Assembly: GCF_004683965.1 (NCBI RefSeq)
Contig: NZ_CP038436.1
Coordinates: 3,162,001-3,226,000 of the forward strand
Direction of reading: 5' to 3'
Source of the DNA: Nocardioides seonyuensis
GTDB lineage: Bacteria > Actinomycetota > Actinomycetes > Propionibacteriales > Nocardioidaceae
DNA: 64,000 nt
Below, piece after piece: positions 1 to 10,146 of the stretch; position 1 is the first letter of the stretch; each line of letters begins with the position of its first letter. The position numbers and the translations under genes are program-made. A model generated the notes under the pieces. It searched no databases and was not told the DNA's origin. It saw nothing but the letters and a program-made list of their open reading frames with translations.

Positions 1-2045
<2,045 letters not shown>

Positions 2046-2098
2046 GGGATGTCCCTCCGAGAGTGGCTGGAGAGGGCACGTACCCGAGTGGCGAGGTC

Positions 2099-3109
2099 TC
2101 AGTCCCACGTGGTGGCAGTGGATGCCGGGGTGGCGGTGAGCACCTTGAGGGCGAGCTCGGTGGTGGCCGCGACGCCGAGGAAGTCCATCACCCGGCGGAC
2201 GCGCTCGGGGTCGAGCGGCAACAACCCGGGGGAGCCCGGGACGTCGGGCGTGAGCCCCAGCTCGAGATCCTCGCGGCCGGCCATGAGGGCGAGGTTGAAC
2301 TCGTAGCGCTCGCGCGCGCCGGTGGCGCTGAGACGTCGTACGGCACCAGCGCCGAGGCGGCGCGCTCCCGTCTCGGCCGCCCAGCCGTCGAGCGCCTCCA
2401 CCAGCGAGCGGCCCTGGTCGTGCTCGAGGTCCGCCCACACGGCCTCCATGGAGCCGGCGACCTCCAGGAGCAGTGCCGCGGACTTCTCGCCGATCCCGGT
2501 GACGCCCGGGAGGTTGTCGCTCGCGTCGCCGCGGAGTGCGGCGTAGGCGAGGTAGTTGTCGGCCGAGACGCCGTACATCGCGTGCAGGCTGCGGCGGGTG
2601 AGGAGGGGAGAGCCGTGGATGCCGCCGTCGATCAGGCGCAGCACCCGGGTGTCGTCGCTGATGTGCGCGAAGGCGTCGCGGTCGGAGGTCACGATGACGC
2701 ACTCCCACCCGTTCTGCGTCGCCCAGGCGGCCGCCGAGGCGTTGACGTCGTCGGCCTCCAGGCCCGCGGGGGTGAGGGTGGCCAGACCCAGGGCGTCGAG
2801 GAGGGCACCGGATCGCTCGAGCTGGTCCACGAGCTCGGGGTCCTTGGGTGCGCGGCCGGCCTTGTAGTCGGGGTAGCGCTCCCGACGCAGCGACCCGCTG
2901 CGGTCGTCGAGACCGAAGACCACCGCGTCGGGCGAGAAGGCGTCGATCGACTCGATGATCTGGCGCACCATGCCGTGCAGGGCCCACGCCGGGCGTCCCG
3001 AACGATCCAGGAGCCGCGTGCCCTTGCGGGCGTGGTGCTGCCGGTGCAGCAGCGACGGCGCGTCGACGGCGAGCAGCAGCCTGGGCACGGGGCTGAGTGG
3101 CTCGGGCAT
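2099..3109 (-). CDS. 5'-3' exonuclease (PolA N-terminal / FEN-like)
   Basis: A 336-residue stand-alone version of the 5'-nuclease domain of DNA polymerase I, which removes flaps and RNA primers. Visible motifs in order: LLLAVDAPSLLHR near residue 16 (first metal-binding Asp), FGLDD, RRERYPDYKAGR (arch region), GLEADDVNA and VTSDRDAF (metal-binding acids), then the helix-hairpin-helix region RGDASDNLPGVTGIGEKSA. The polymerase part is absent, as is common for the second 5'-nuclease of actinobacteria. It lies downstream of the acetyltransferase gene on the same strand with a 27-base gap, so they may be cotranscribed. Confidence 0.9.
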   Translation of the reverse strand: MPEPLSPVPRLLLAVDAPSLLHRQHHARKGTRLLDRSGRPAWALHGMVRQIIESIDAFSPDAVVFGLDDRSGSLRRERYPDYKAGRAPKDPELVDQLERSGALLDALGLATLTPAGLEADDVNASAAAWATQNGWECVIVTSDRDAFAHISDDTRVLRLIDGGIHGSPLLTRRSLHAMYGVSADNYLAYAALRGDASDNLPGVTGIGEKSAALLLEVAGSMEAVWADLEHDQGRSLVEALDGWAAETGARRLGAGAVRRLSATGARERYEFNLALMAGREDLELGLTPDVPGSPGLLPLDPERVRRVMDFLGVAATTELALKVLTATPASTATTWD

Positions 3110-3136
3110 GGGAACCCAGCCTAGGTGCCGCGGGAG

Positions 3137-4042
3137 TCAGAGCGTGACGGCGAGGTTCACCCAGGTGGAGGCGACCTCCATGCCGACCTTCTCGTAGAGC
3201 CCGCGCGCGCCGGCGCGGGTGTCCGTGGAGAGGTAGCAGCGGACGGCTCCGTGCTCGCGGGCGAGCCTGAAGGCGTCGACGAGCATGGCAGGAGCCAGGC
3301 CCCGGCCACGGTGGTCCGGGCGTACGGCGATCCTGGCGACGTAGCCGCCGTCGCCGGCGAGGAACACGTGCGTCGCACCGACCACGTCCCCGTCGGCGGT
3401 GGTGAGGAGGCGCAGGTTCCACGGCTCGAAGCCGGGCCGTCCCCACACCTTGGCACCGAAGTCCGCCATGCTCATCCGCTCGCGCTCGGACCACTCGAGG
3501 AAGCAGTCCTCGATGAGCTTCCAGGCGGATTCCCGGTCGGCCTCGGCATCGTCGCGGATGGTGAAACCCTCCGGCAGCGGACGAGCACTGATCTCGCGGT
3601 CCGGTGGCAGCTCGAGGTCCCACGCCGTCCAGCGCTCCTCGTAGCCGAGATCCCGCATCAGCCGCTCCGCCGCCGATCCCTGCGGTACCTGCGTCCCGAT
3701 CCGCGTGGAGCCGGCGGCGCGCGCGGTCGCCTGCAACCAGCGCGCGAGCGCCGTACCGATCCCGCGGCCCTGGTAGGACGGCAACACCGCCGTGTAGGCA
3801 ACGTCGGCATCGCTCAGGTCGCCGTAGGCGACGAGCCGGTCTCCGTCGAAGACACCGACCGTGCTCGCGGTGATGTCGTAGCTGGGTCGCCGCCAGTCGG
3901 CCACCACGTCCTCGAGCGTCATCTCGGGCTCGCCGAGGTCGACGACCTCCTCGGCGGCGATGACGGACAGCACCGCCGGGGCGTCGTCGAGGGTGAGGGC
4001 GCGGGTGGTCAGGCCGGCAGGCAGGTTGTCGATGGGGTGCAT
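3137..4042 (-). CDS. Tandem GNAT-family N-acetyltransferase
   Basis: About 301 residues holding two acetyl-CoA-binding GNAT folds. The first has the core motif VLPSYQGRGIGTALARWL (about residues 95-112). The second has IAVRPDHRGRGLAPAMLVDAF (about 250-270). Both carry the Q/RxxGxG/A pyrophosphate-binding signature. The substrate cannot be told from sequence. The ATG at 4042 lacks a convincing ribosome site. The reading frame stays open upstream into a YjbR-like segment (next entry), so the product may really be a 452-residue fusion starting at GTG 4495. The start is therefore uncertain although the acetyltransferase call is firm. Confidence 0.85.
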   Translation of the reverse strand: MHPIDNLPAGLTTRALTLDDAPAVLSVIAAEEVVDLGEPEMTLEDVVADWRRPSYDITASTVGVFDGDRLVAYGDLSDADVAYTAVLPSYQGRGIGTALARWLQATARAAGSTRIGTQVPQGSAAERLMRDLGYEERWTAWDLELPPDREISARPLPEGFTIRDDAEADRESAWKLIEDCFLEWSERERMSMADFGAKVWGRPGFEPWNLRLLTTADGDVVGATHVFLAGDGGYVARIAVRPDHRGRGLAPAMLVDAFRLAREHGAVRCYLSTDTRAGARGLYEKVGMEVASTWVNLAVTL

Positions 4043-4495
4043 GGGTCCGATTCTGTGCGGAAGGCCTTGCCGGTGTCTTGTGGACCGCTTGCGCGCAGAG
4101 GCACTCCACGCAATCAATGGGTTGCGTGTGCGGCCAGCCAGGCGTCGGGACGTGGGGCACCGGACCTCGGATGCCCGCTCCGCGAGCCTCGCCTCGTAGT
4201 GCTGCATCTCCCATGCGAGGTCGATGGCCGTGCGCACAGCGGCAGGCTCTGCTCGATGGAGATAGGCCTCGACCTTGTGGTGTGCCTCCATTCGAGGCGG
4301 CACGCCGAAGCAGTCCGGATAGCGCTCGAGCAGCGACTCTCGCTCACTGAGCGGAACCCGGATCACCAACGTGTCGGGGTCGTGCAGGCGCATGACCAGG
4401 CGGTCGTCGACGTACCACGCAGGACGCGACGCCGTTCCCTTGCGCTTGACCCGGGGGAGCGACTCGGCGTAGCGGGAAACCTCTTCCAGTCTCAC
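4043..4495 (-). CDS. YjbR/MmcQ-like protein frame with no stop of its own
   Basis: Starting at GTG 4495, the first 110 or so residues read as a small MmcQ/YjbR (CyaY-fold) protein: RLEEVSRYAESLPRVKRKGT at the start, LVMRLHDPDTLVIRV in the middle, then ERYPDCFGVPP. The frame has no stop and runs through a low-complexity basic stretch straight into the downstream acetyltransferase. A normal-length ending is available in a neighbouring frame, with a stop at 4112-4114 after APRPDAWLAAHATH. Two readings fit: a true fusion with the acetyltransferase, or a gene whose end was lost by a small frameshift. The family's role is poorly known (putative DNA binding). Confidence 0.5.
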
Positions 4496-4653
4496 CCGTT
4501 CACCGTAGGCGTGCGTGGGCGTCACACTCGCAGCCGTGCCCCGTGTCGATCGGACCCGGAAGGATCTGCCAGCAGGCGTCAACCTCACGGGGAGGTCCGG
4601 CGAACCTGAACGGTGGGCGACTGGAGGCACGAAGCATAGGGCCAAGTTGCGCG

Positions 4654-4674
4654 ATCTATCGTGAAACGATAGAT
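4654..4674. promoter_or_regulatory. Perfect inverted repeat, likely operator for the DUF2975-HTH pair
   Basis: ATCTATCG, a 5-base spacer TGAAA, then CGATAGAT: an 8-base perfect inverted repeat about 33 bases before the ATG of the DUF2975 gene. It sits where a core promoter would be, in an unusually AT-rich patch. The second gene of the unit encodes a Cro/C1-type HTH protein, so autoregulation is the natural inference. Its repression or activation role is not visible. Confidence 0.65.
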
Positions 4675-4706
4675 TGTCATCGACGAACGACATAAAGGAG
4701 TCGATA

Positions 4707-5213
4707 ATGAGCAAGTGGGCAACCAGGGCGCTGAGGGCGGTCATCGCCATCGCGCTGGTCGGGTCGGTGGTGGTGCAGGTGGGCATGGTCGCGCTGCTCT
4801 GGCTCGACACGGACGAGCCGCCGACCGGCATCGGAGTCTCGCTCGTGGTGATCGGCGTCCTGGGCGTCCTGATGCTGCAGGTCGTCGCCGTGTGCATCTG
4901 GCGGCTGCTCACGATGGTGGGCAGGGGGACGGTGTTCTCCCACGCCGCCTTCCGGTACGTCGACATGGTCATCGCCGCGATCGGTGCCGCCGCGGTGCTG
5001 GCATTCTCGGTCGCCGTGGTGGCCAGGTTCGCCAACCACGCGACGCCCGGTGACGAGGTGGCCCCGGGTCTCGTGGGCCTGATCTGCGGACTCGCCCTCG
5101 TGGTCGCAGGCGTCGCACTCGTGGTCTACGTGATGAGGACGCTGCTCGCGCAGGCCGTCGCGCTGGACTCCGAGACCAAGGCGCTCAAGTCCGAGCTGGA
5201 CGAGGTGATCTGA
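4707..5213 (+). CDS. DUF2975 family membrane protein
   Basis: 168 residues with four predicted membrane helices: about residues 8-30, 42-65, 90-115 and 125-150. A charged cytoplasmic tail ends in TKALKSELDEVI. The start at 4707 was chosen because AAAGGAG lies at the right distance; an upstream in-frame ATG at 4674 lies inside the operator palindrome. DUF2975 proteins of unknown function are regularly paired with a small YozG-like HTH regulator, exactly as here: the stop is immediately followed by the GTG of the next gene. The two are surely cotranscribed and probably translationally coupled. Confidence 0.85.
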   Translation: MSKWATRALRAVIAIALVGSVVVQVGMVALLWLDTDEPPTGIGVSLVVIGVLGVLMLQVVAVCIWRLLTMVGRGTVFSHAAFRYVDMVIAAIGAAAVLAFSVAVVARFANHATPGDEVAPGLVGLICGLALVVAGVALVVYVMRTLLAQAVALDSETKALKSELDEVI

Positions 5214-5417
5214 GTGCCGATCATCGTCGACGTCGACGTGATGCTCGCCAAGCGCAAGATGGCGGTCGGCACGCTCGCCGAGCAGGTCGGGATCACCCCC
5301 GCCAACCTCGCCGTGCTCAAGAACGGCCGGGCCAAGGCCGTGCGCTTCACCACCCTCGAGGCGTTGTGCGAGGCGCTCGACTGCCAGCCCGGCGACCTCC
5401 TGCGCTGGGAGCCCTAG
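5214..5417 (+). CDS. Small Cro/C1-type HTH regulator (YozG-like)
   Basis: 67 residues that are almost entirely one helix-turn-helix domain. AEQVGITPANLAVLKNGRAK is the HTH core, followed by VRFTTLEALCEALDCQPGDLL. It has no ligand or oligomerisation domain. The GTG start abuts the TGA of the DUF2975 gene with no spacer. It likely binds the palindrome at 4654-4674 and controls its own operon. Membrane partner plus small HTH is a widespread pair whose signal is unknown. Confidence 0.88.
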   Translation: MPIIVDVDVMLAKRKMAVGTLAEQVGITPANLAVLKNGRAKAVRFTTLEALCEALDCQPGDLLRWEP

Positions 5418-5426
5418 GGTGCCCGC

Positions 5427-6629
5427 ATGGGCGAGGAGACGGTGGGTGTCGTCGGCGGCGGCATCCTCGGGCTGGCGGTCGCCCGTGAGCTCACCCGTCG
5501 GCGCCCCGGGGCGCGCATCGTCGTGCTGGAGAAGGAGGACGCGCTCGCCCGCCACCAGACCGGACACAACTCCGGTGTCGTGCACGCGGGCATCTACTAC
5601 AGGCCGGGGAGCCTGAAGGCGACACTGTGCGCCCGCGGCCGTCTCCTCCTCCGGGACTACTGCGCCGAGCAGGGAGTCGCCTACGAGGAGTGCGGCAAGC
5701 TCGTCGTCGCGGTGACCCACGACGAGATCGCCCGGCTCGACGCGCTGGAGCACACTGCCGTGCTGAACGGAGTCCCGGGGTTGCGGCGCCTCGACGCAGC
5801 CGGCATCCGTGAGGTCGAGCCGTACGCCGCCGGGCTCGCCGCCCTGCACTCGCCAGCGACCGCGATCACCGACTACGTCGCGATCGCCCAGGCGATGGCT
5901 CGCGAGGTCGAGGCCGCCGGGGGAGAGGTGCTCCTCGGATCGGAGGTCACCGCCCTGCGGCGAGAGGCGGGGCGCATCGTCCTCGGCTGCGGGCCGCGCC
6001 GCCACGTCGTCGACCGGGTCGTGCTCTGCGGCGGGCTCCAGGCCGACCGCCTCGCGCGGATGGCGGACGGCCAGGACGGGCCCCGGATCATCCCGTTCCG
6101 CGGGGAGTACATGCGGGTGCTGCCCCCCAAGCAGGAGCTGGTGCGCGGGATGGTCTACCCCGTCCCAGACCCGCGCTATCCCTTCCTGGGAGTGCACTTC
6201 ACCCGCCGAGCCGGCGGCGGGCTCGAGGTCGGCCCGAACGCGGTGCTCGCACTGCAGCGCGAGGGCTACCAGCGCTCCGACCTGTCCTGGCGCGACGTGC
6301 GGGAGATCGCGACCTGGCCGGGCTCGCGAGCACTGGCGCGCCACCACTGGCGTACCGGGCTCAAGGAGGTCCGTGGCTCACTCTCGGTGAAGGCCTACAT
6401 GCGTGCGGCACAGGCCTACGTCCCCGCCATCGGTGCCTCCGACGTCGTCCGCGGGGGAGCCGGGGTGCGGGCGCAGGCGGTCGAACGCGACGGCACCCTC
6501 GTCGACGACTTCCGCATCACGCATGCGAGCGGCGTCACCTCGGTCCGCAACGCGCCTTCGCCGGCAGCGACCTCGAGCCTGGCGATCGCCGAGCACGTGG
6601 TCGAGGAGATCGATCGACAGGGAAGCTGA
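5427..6629 (+). CDS. lhgO: L-2-hydroxyglutarate oxidase-like FAD enzyme
   Basis: 400 residues of the DAO/LhgO flavoprotein family, which oxidises L-2-hydroxyglutarate to 2-oxoglutarate. The dinucleotide-binding motif GVVGGGILGLAVARELTRR is at the N-terminus. It is followed by the family signature QTGHNSGVVHAGIYYRPGS and later by PFRGEYMRVLP and YPFLGVHFTRR. Length and motif order match LhgO rather than glycerol-3-phosphate dehydrogenase. The ATG at 5427 lies 9 bases after the HTH gene stop, so it may share that transcript, although the functions seem unrelated. Confidence 0.88.
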   Translation: MGEETVGVVGGGILGLAVARELTRRRPGARIVVLEKEDALARHQTGHNSGVVHAGIYYRPGSLKATLCARGRLLLRDYCAEQGVAYEECGKLVVAVTHDEIARLDALEHTAVLNGVPGLRRLDAAGIREVEPYAAGLAALHSPATAITDYVAIAQAMAREVEAAGGEVLLGSEVTALRREAGRIVLGCGPRRHVVDRVVLCGGLQADRLARMADGQDGPRIIPFRGEYMRVLPPKQELVRGMVYPVPDPRYPFLGVHFTRRAGGGLEVGPNAVLALQREGYQRSDLSWRDVREIATWPGSRALARHHWRTGLKEVRGSLSVKAYMRAAQAYVPAIGASDVVRGGAGVRAQAVERDGTLVDDFRITHASGVTSVRNAPSPAATSSLAIAEHVVEEIDRQGS

Positions 6630-6676
6630 GCCGGCTCGCACGCACCCGGGCTGCTGGGACGTTCGACCCTGTCGCG

Positions 6677-6693
6677 CCTGCGCAGCCCGCAGG
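6677..6693. terminator. Small GC hairpin after lhgO
   Basis: CCTGCG, a 5-base loop, then CGCAGG. The 6-base stem lies 48 bases after the lhgO stop and before the next gene. No U-run follows, so this is only a weak candidate for a terminator. Confidence 0.25.
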
Positions 6694-6746
6694 AGGATGG
6701 AGCCACAGGAGCTGCTCGTCCGCTGATGCGGAGAGGGGTGACACAC

Positions 6747-7673
6747 ATGCGACCCGGTCACGCGGTCATACCGGCCACGCGAGGTGAGACTCCTGCCTGG
6801 GTGGTGGTCCTCGACGTCCTCGCGAAGGTCCTCCTCATGCTGCTGCTGGCCAGGGTCGTCGTGGACCCGGGTTGGGGCAACCTCGAGGGGAAGGCGCCGA
6901 TGACCCGCGCCCTCACCTACCCGTTGCTCGCCTTCGTCATCCCAACTGCCCACCTGCTGGGTGCCCGGAGTCGCTACCCCTGGGCGGCCGACCTGCTGCT
7001 CACGGTCCCAGGCTTCTCCGACATCCTCGGCAACCGCCTCGACCTCTACGACCGGGTGGTGTGGTTCGACGACCTGATCCACCTGGTCAACACCGGCCTG
7101 GTCGCTGCCGCGGTGGTGCTGTTGTGCGGTCTCGAGGGGGCATCGCTACGCCGCCGGCTGGAGGTGGCCATCGCCTCCGGCCTGAGCCTGGCGCTGGTCT
7201 GGGAGCTGTGGGAGTACTTCGCGTTCGTCGCCAGGGGCAGCGATTCCACGACGGCGTACGCCGACACGATCGGCGACCTCTCCCTCGGCTGGCTCGGCGC
7301 TGCGCTGGCGGGTGTTCTCGTCAGTGCCCCCCATCGCGTCGAAGGCTGGTCACACCCGACGTTCGGAGGCATAGAGCCGAGCGAGGAAGTACGCCGCCAC
7401 GGCGCACAGCAGGTGCCACGCGGCGTGCCCCTGCACCAGCGAGTGCGGGTCGCACCAGCCGTTCTGGCTGAGCACCCAGATCGTGAAAGCGACCAAGAGC
7501 GCACCGAGGGCAGCGAACCCGAAGCCGATGGATCGCTGGGTCTCAGCGCGGAGCCACAGGGCGGTCTCGAGCACCACAGCGGCGACCAGGAGACTCCCGA
7601 ACGCCACGTTGCCCGCGTAGAGGAACACCGGGATCGGCTCGGACCACAGCCCGGCGAGCTCGCAGGCCAGTAG
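6747..7673 (+). CDS. YjdF/DUF2238-like membrane protein with antisense-overlapping tail
   Basis: 308 residues. The first 200 form a multi-helix membrane protein with the family-like motifs WFDDLIHLVNTGL and LVWELWEYFAF, followed by a DTIGDLSLGWLGA segment. The spaced D-H, E-E and D-D acids resemble the YjdF/DUF2238 family of unknown function. GGAGAGGGG precedes the ATG at 6747; an alternative ATG is at 6726. The last 100 or so residues are hydrophilic, lack a pattern, and are antisense to the conserved end of the ceramidase-like gene. This tail is probably read-through rather than selected sequence. Confidence 0.7.
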   Translation: MRPGHAVIPATRGETPAWVVVLDVLAKVLLMLLLARVVVDPGWGNLEGKAPMTRALTYPLLAFVIPTAHLLGARSRYPWAADLLLTVPGFSDILGNRLDLYDRVVWFDDLIHLVNTGLVAAAVVLLCGLEGASLRRRLEVAIASGLSLALVWELWEYFAFVARGSDSTTAYADTIGDLSLGWLGAALAGVLVSAPHRVEGWSHPTFGGIEPSEEVRRHGAQQVPRGVPLHQRVRVAPAVLAEHPDRESDQERTEGSEPEADGSLGLSAEPQGGLEHHSGDQETPERHVARVEEHRDRLGPQPGELAGQ

Positions 7674-8141
7674 GCAGGCGAGGTAGGCGACCGCGAACGC
7701 GCGCGACCCGCGGCGTGCCCAGCGGACCCAGGCATAGGACGCAGCGAAGCCGGCGACGAGGTACATGCTGAGCATGTCGAGGTGGCCGCCCCACGCGCTC
7801 TGGGTGGCGTGCATCGCGGCGGACGCCGGACCGAGCAGCACGACGACGCAGGCGTACGACGTCGCCAGGGACGTGGACATCACCTGGCCAGGCGTTCGCG
7901 TTCTCGCGTGCCAGGCGACCAGCAGTCCGGCCACCACGAATCCCGCGTTGGAAAGGGTGTTGGCCGGTTGCTTCAGCAGCCCGTCGCGGGCGGCCTCGCA
8001 GAAGTTGGCACCGCGCCCGACGTCCGGGCCGAGCCAGCCGAGGGTGATCGCCGCCGCGAGGAGGGCGACGGACGTCAGTGCGACTGCCGCGGTGACGAGG
8101 AACGGGCGTGAGTGCATCCTCAGCGGTGGTCGCTCGAGCAC
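7350..8141 (-). CDS. Ceramidase-like (alkaline phytoceramidase family) membrane protein
   Basis: About 263 residues with seven hydrophobic segments. Family hallmarks are visible: ANFCEAARDGLLKQPANTLS near the N-terminus, a Ser...His segment GPASAAMHATQ, GHLDMLSMYLVAG, and a C-terminal HSLVQGHAAWHLLCA with the spaced histidines that bind zinc in this hydrolase family. The substrate in bacteria is uncertain. The start is GTG 8141 or ATG 8117. It follows the VOC-family gene by 9 bases. Its 3' third overlaps the opposing membrane-protein frame by 324 bases. Confidence 0.8.
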   Translation of the reverse strand: MLERPPLRMHSRPFLVTAAVALTSVALLAAAITLGWLGPDVGRGANFCEAARDGLLKQPANTLSNAGFVVAGLLVAWHARTRTPGQVMSTSLATSYACVVVLLGPASAAMHATQSAWGGHLDMLSMYLVAGFAASYAWVRWARRGSRAFAVAYLACLLACELAGLWSEPIPVFLYAGNVAFGSLLVAAVVLETALWLRAETQRSIGFGFAALGALLVAFTIWVLSQNGWCDPHSLVQGHAAWHLLCAVAAYFLARLYASERRV

Positions 8142-8150
8142 GGACCCGGC

Positions 8151-8585
8151 TCAGTCAAGGCAGAACTCGTTGCCCTCGACGTCCTGCATCACGATGCAGG
8201 ACTCCTCGAAACCCTCGGCCCGTAGGACACGGACACAGGTCGCGCCGAGCGCGACCAGTCGGTCGCGTTCGGCCTCGAGGGTGGCGAGCCGCTCGTCGCC
8301 CGTGAGGCCGGTGCCGACCCGCACGTCGAGGTGGACCCTGTTCTTGGCGGTCTTGCCCTCGGGAACGCGTTGGAAGAACAGTCGCGGGCCTGCCCCCGTC
8401 GGGTCGACGCACGCGAAGGCTGAGTCCTGCTTCTCGACCGGCAGGCTGCGGTTGAACTCGTCCCAGTCGGCGAACCCCGGCGGTGGCGGGGGCACGACGT
8501 AGCCGAGCACCTCGCACCAGAAGCGAGCGACGCGCTCGGGGACCTCGCAGTCGAAGGTGACCTGGACCTGTCGTACGGACGCCAT
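8151..8585 (-). CDS. VOC-family glyoxalase-like protein
   Basis: 144 residues of the vicinal-oxygen-chelate fold: two beta-alpha-beta-beta-beta modules. Motifs are VTFDCEVPERVARFWCEVLGY at the start, FFQRVPEGKTAKNRVHLDVRV in the middle, and SCIVMQDVEGNEFCLD at the end with the typical terminal metal-ligand Glu. This subgroup (Glyoxalase_6-like) has no assigned substrate. It is upstream of the ceramidase-like gene on the same strand and probably cotranscribed. Confidence 0.85.
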   Translation of the reverse strand: MASVRQVQVTFDCEVPERVARFWCEVLGYVVPPPPPGFADWDEFNRSLPVEKQDSAFACVDPTGAGPRLFFQRVPEGKTAKNRVHLDVRVGTGLTGDERLATLEAERDRLVALGATCVRVLRAEGFEESCIVMQDVEGNEFCLD

Positions 8586-8623
8586 CGCCTCACCCTAGCC
8601 ACGTCGGGCCGCGCTCGCTGGGG

Positions 8624-10135
8624 TCAGTTCGTGGCTGCTCGCTGGAACGTCTGGGCCACCAGGGAGCGGGTCTCGGCAGGGTCGACCACGTCGTCGATCT
8701 CGAAGACCCGAGCCGCGTTGAGGGCACGGGCGTGCTGCTCGTAGGCGGCGGTGTGCTCGCGGACGGCCTGCTCCCGCTCGTCCTCCGGCATCGCTGCCAG
8801 CTCCTTGGCCAGGCCCAGCCGCACGGCGCCCTCGAGCCCCATCGGGCCCAGGTGCGCCTGCGGCCAGGCGACGGTGAGCAGCGGGCGGTGGGTGCTGCCG
8901 CCCAGCATGGCCTGGGCGCCGAGGCCGTAGCCGCGGCGCAGGATGACGCCGACCAGGGGCACGGTGAGCTTTGCGCCGGCCGTCACCATGCGGGAGGCAT
9001 GCCTGACCAGGCCGCCCCGCTCGGCCTCGGGGCCCACCATGAAGCCGGGGGTGTCGACCAGGGAGAGGACGGGCAGCCGCCACCGCTGGCAGAGCTCGAG
9101 GAAGTCAGCCGCCTTGCTCGCGGCTTCACCGGTGATGGCACCGGCGACGTGGGTCGACTGGTTGGCGAGCACACCGACGGGCATGCCCTCCACGCGCGCC
9201 AGCGCGGTCACCAGCTCAGGTGCCCACGACTCGCGCAGCCACGTCACGCTGTCGAGGTCGGCCAGGCCCTCCACCACCGGGCGCACGTCGAAGGCTTCCC
9301 GGTCGTTGTCGGGGAGCAGCGTCCGCAGCTCCGCCTGGTCTCCCGAGACGCCCGCCGCGGTCGTGCCGCCGCCGAGCTGGCCGAGCAGCCGACGCGCGAC
9401 CTCCACCGCCTCCGCCTCGTCCTGAACGACGATGTCGAGCACGCCGTTGGCGGACTGGTCGGCGACGGGGCCGATCTCCTCGGCGGAGACGTCACCGAGC
9501 CCGCCGCCGGCGATCATCGCGGGCCCTGCCATGCCGAGGTTCGCGTCGGGAGTGGCGATCCTGAGGTCGGCGCACCCGGCCAGGACGGCGTTCCCGGCGA
9601 AGCAGCGGCCCGAAACCACAGCGATCCGCGGCACGACTCCTTCGAGCGCGCCCCACAGGGCGAACGAGCCGACGTCCAGCGCGGAGACCAGCGGGATGTC
9701 GGTGTCGCCGGGCCGTCCGCCACCACCCTCGGTGAAGAAGACGACGGGCAGCCTCATCCGCTCGACCAGCTCGATGAGGCGGTCGGACTTGCGGTGGCCG
9801 CGCATGCCCTGGGTGCCGGCCATCACGAGGTAGTCGTAGGACAGCACGGCGCACGGGACACCCTGCACGGTCGCCGTACCGCCGATGATGCCGTCGGCTG
9901 GCGCGTCGACGACCAGGTCGGCGAGCTCCCTGCGCTGCTCCTGGGCCGCTGTCACGAACCGGCCGTACTCGACGAAGGAACCGGGATCGACGAGGTCGGC
10001 GATGTTCTCCCGGGCGGTACGACGCCCCCGGGCGTGCCACGTCGCGACCTTCTCGGGGCGCGCCGCGTCGGTGGTGAGGAAGCGTCGCGCCATGACCTCG
10101 TCGAGGCCGCGCGCGGGTGGATCCTGGTCGACCAT
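8624..10135 (-). CDS. Acyl-CoA carboxylase carboxyltransferase subunit
   Basis: 503 residues of the biotin-dependent carboxyltransferase (beta) family, which transfers carboxylate from carboxybiotin to an acyl-CoA. It shows a crotonase-type fold twice: N-terminal DGIIGGTATVQGVPCAVLSYDY and FFTEGGGGRPGD with the oxyanion glycines, and C-terminal LVDTPGFMVGPEAERGGLVR with RRGYGLGAQAML. AAGGGGG precedes the ATG at 10135. No biotin carboxylase or carrier gene is adjacent. Its start lies 11 bases after the acyl-CoA dehydrogenase stop, giving an acyl-CoA catabolic operon. Substrate (propionyl-, methylcrotonyl- or other) cannot be fixed. Confidence 0.85.
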   Translation of the reverse strand: MVDQDPPARGLDEVMARRFLTTDAARPEKVATWHARGRRTARENIADLVDPGSFVEYGRFVTAAQEQRRELADLVVDAPADGIIGGTATVQGVPCAVLSYDYLVMAGTQGMRGHRKSDRLIELVERMRLPVVFFTEGGGGRPGDTDIPLVSALDVGSFALWGALEGVVPRIAVVSGRCFAGNAVLAGCADLRIATPDANLGMAGPAMIAGGGLGDVSAEEIGPVADQSANGVLDIVVQDEAEAVEVARRLLGQLGGGTTAAGVSGDQAELRTLLPDNDREAFDVRPVVEGLADLDSVTWLRESWAPELVTALARVEGMPVGVLANQSTHVAGAITGEAASKAADFLELCQRWRLPVLSLVDTPGFMVGPEAERGGLVRHASRMVTAGAKLTVPLVGVILRRGYGLGAQAMLGGSTHRPLLTVAWPQAHLGPMGLEGAVRLGLAKELAAMPEDEREQAVREHTAAYEQHARALNAARVFEIDDVVDPAETRSLVAQTFQRAATN

Positions 10136-10146
10136 CGCGTCCCCCT

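Noticed and set aside
4496..5035. Further upstream extension (to 5035) of the acetyltransferase reading frame
   Set aside because: It is antisense to the well-supported DUF2975 gene, has low-complexity Thr/Ser-rich sequence, and no family resemblance.
6697..6726. Nine-codon leader ORF whose stop overlaps ATG 6726
   Set aside because: AGGAGG abuts its ATG with no spacing, so it is unlikely to be translated; the GGAGAGGGG before ATG 6747 better explains the start.
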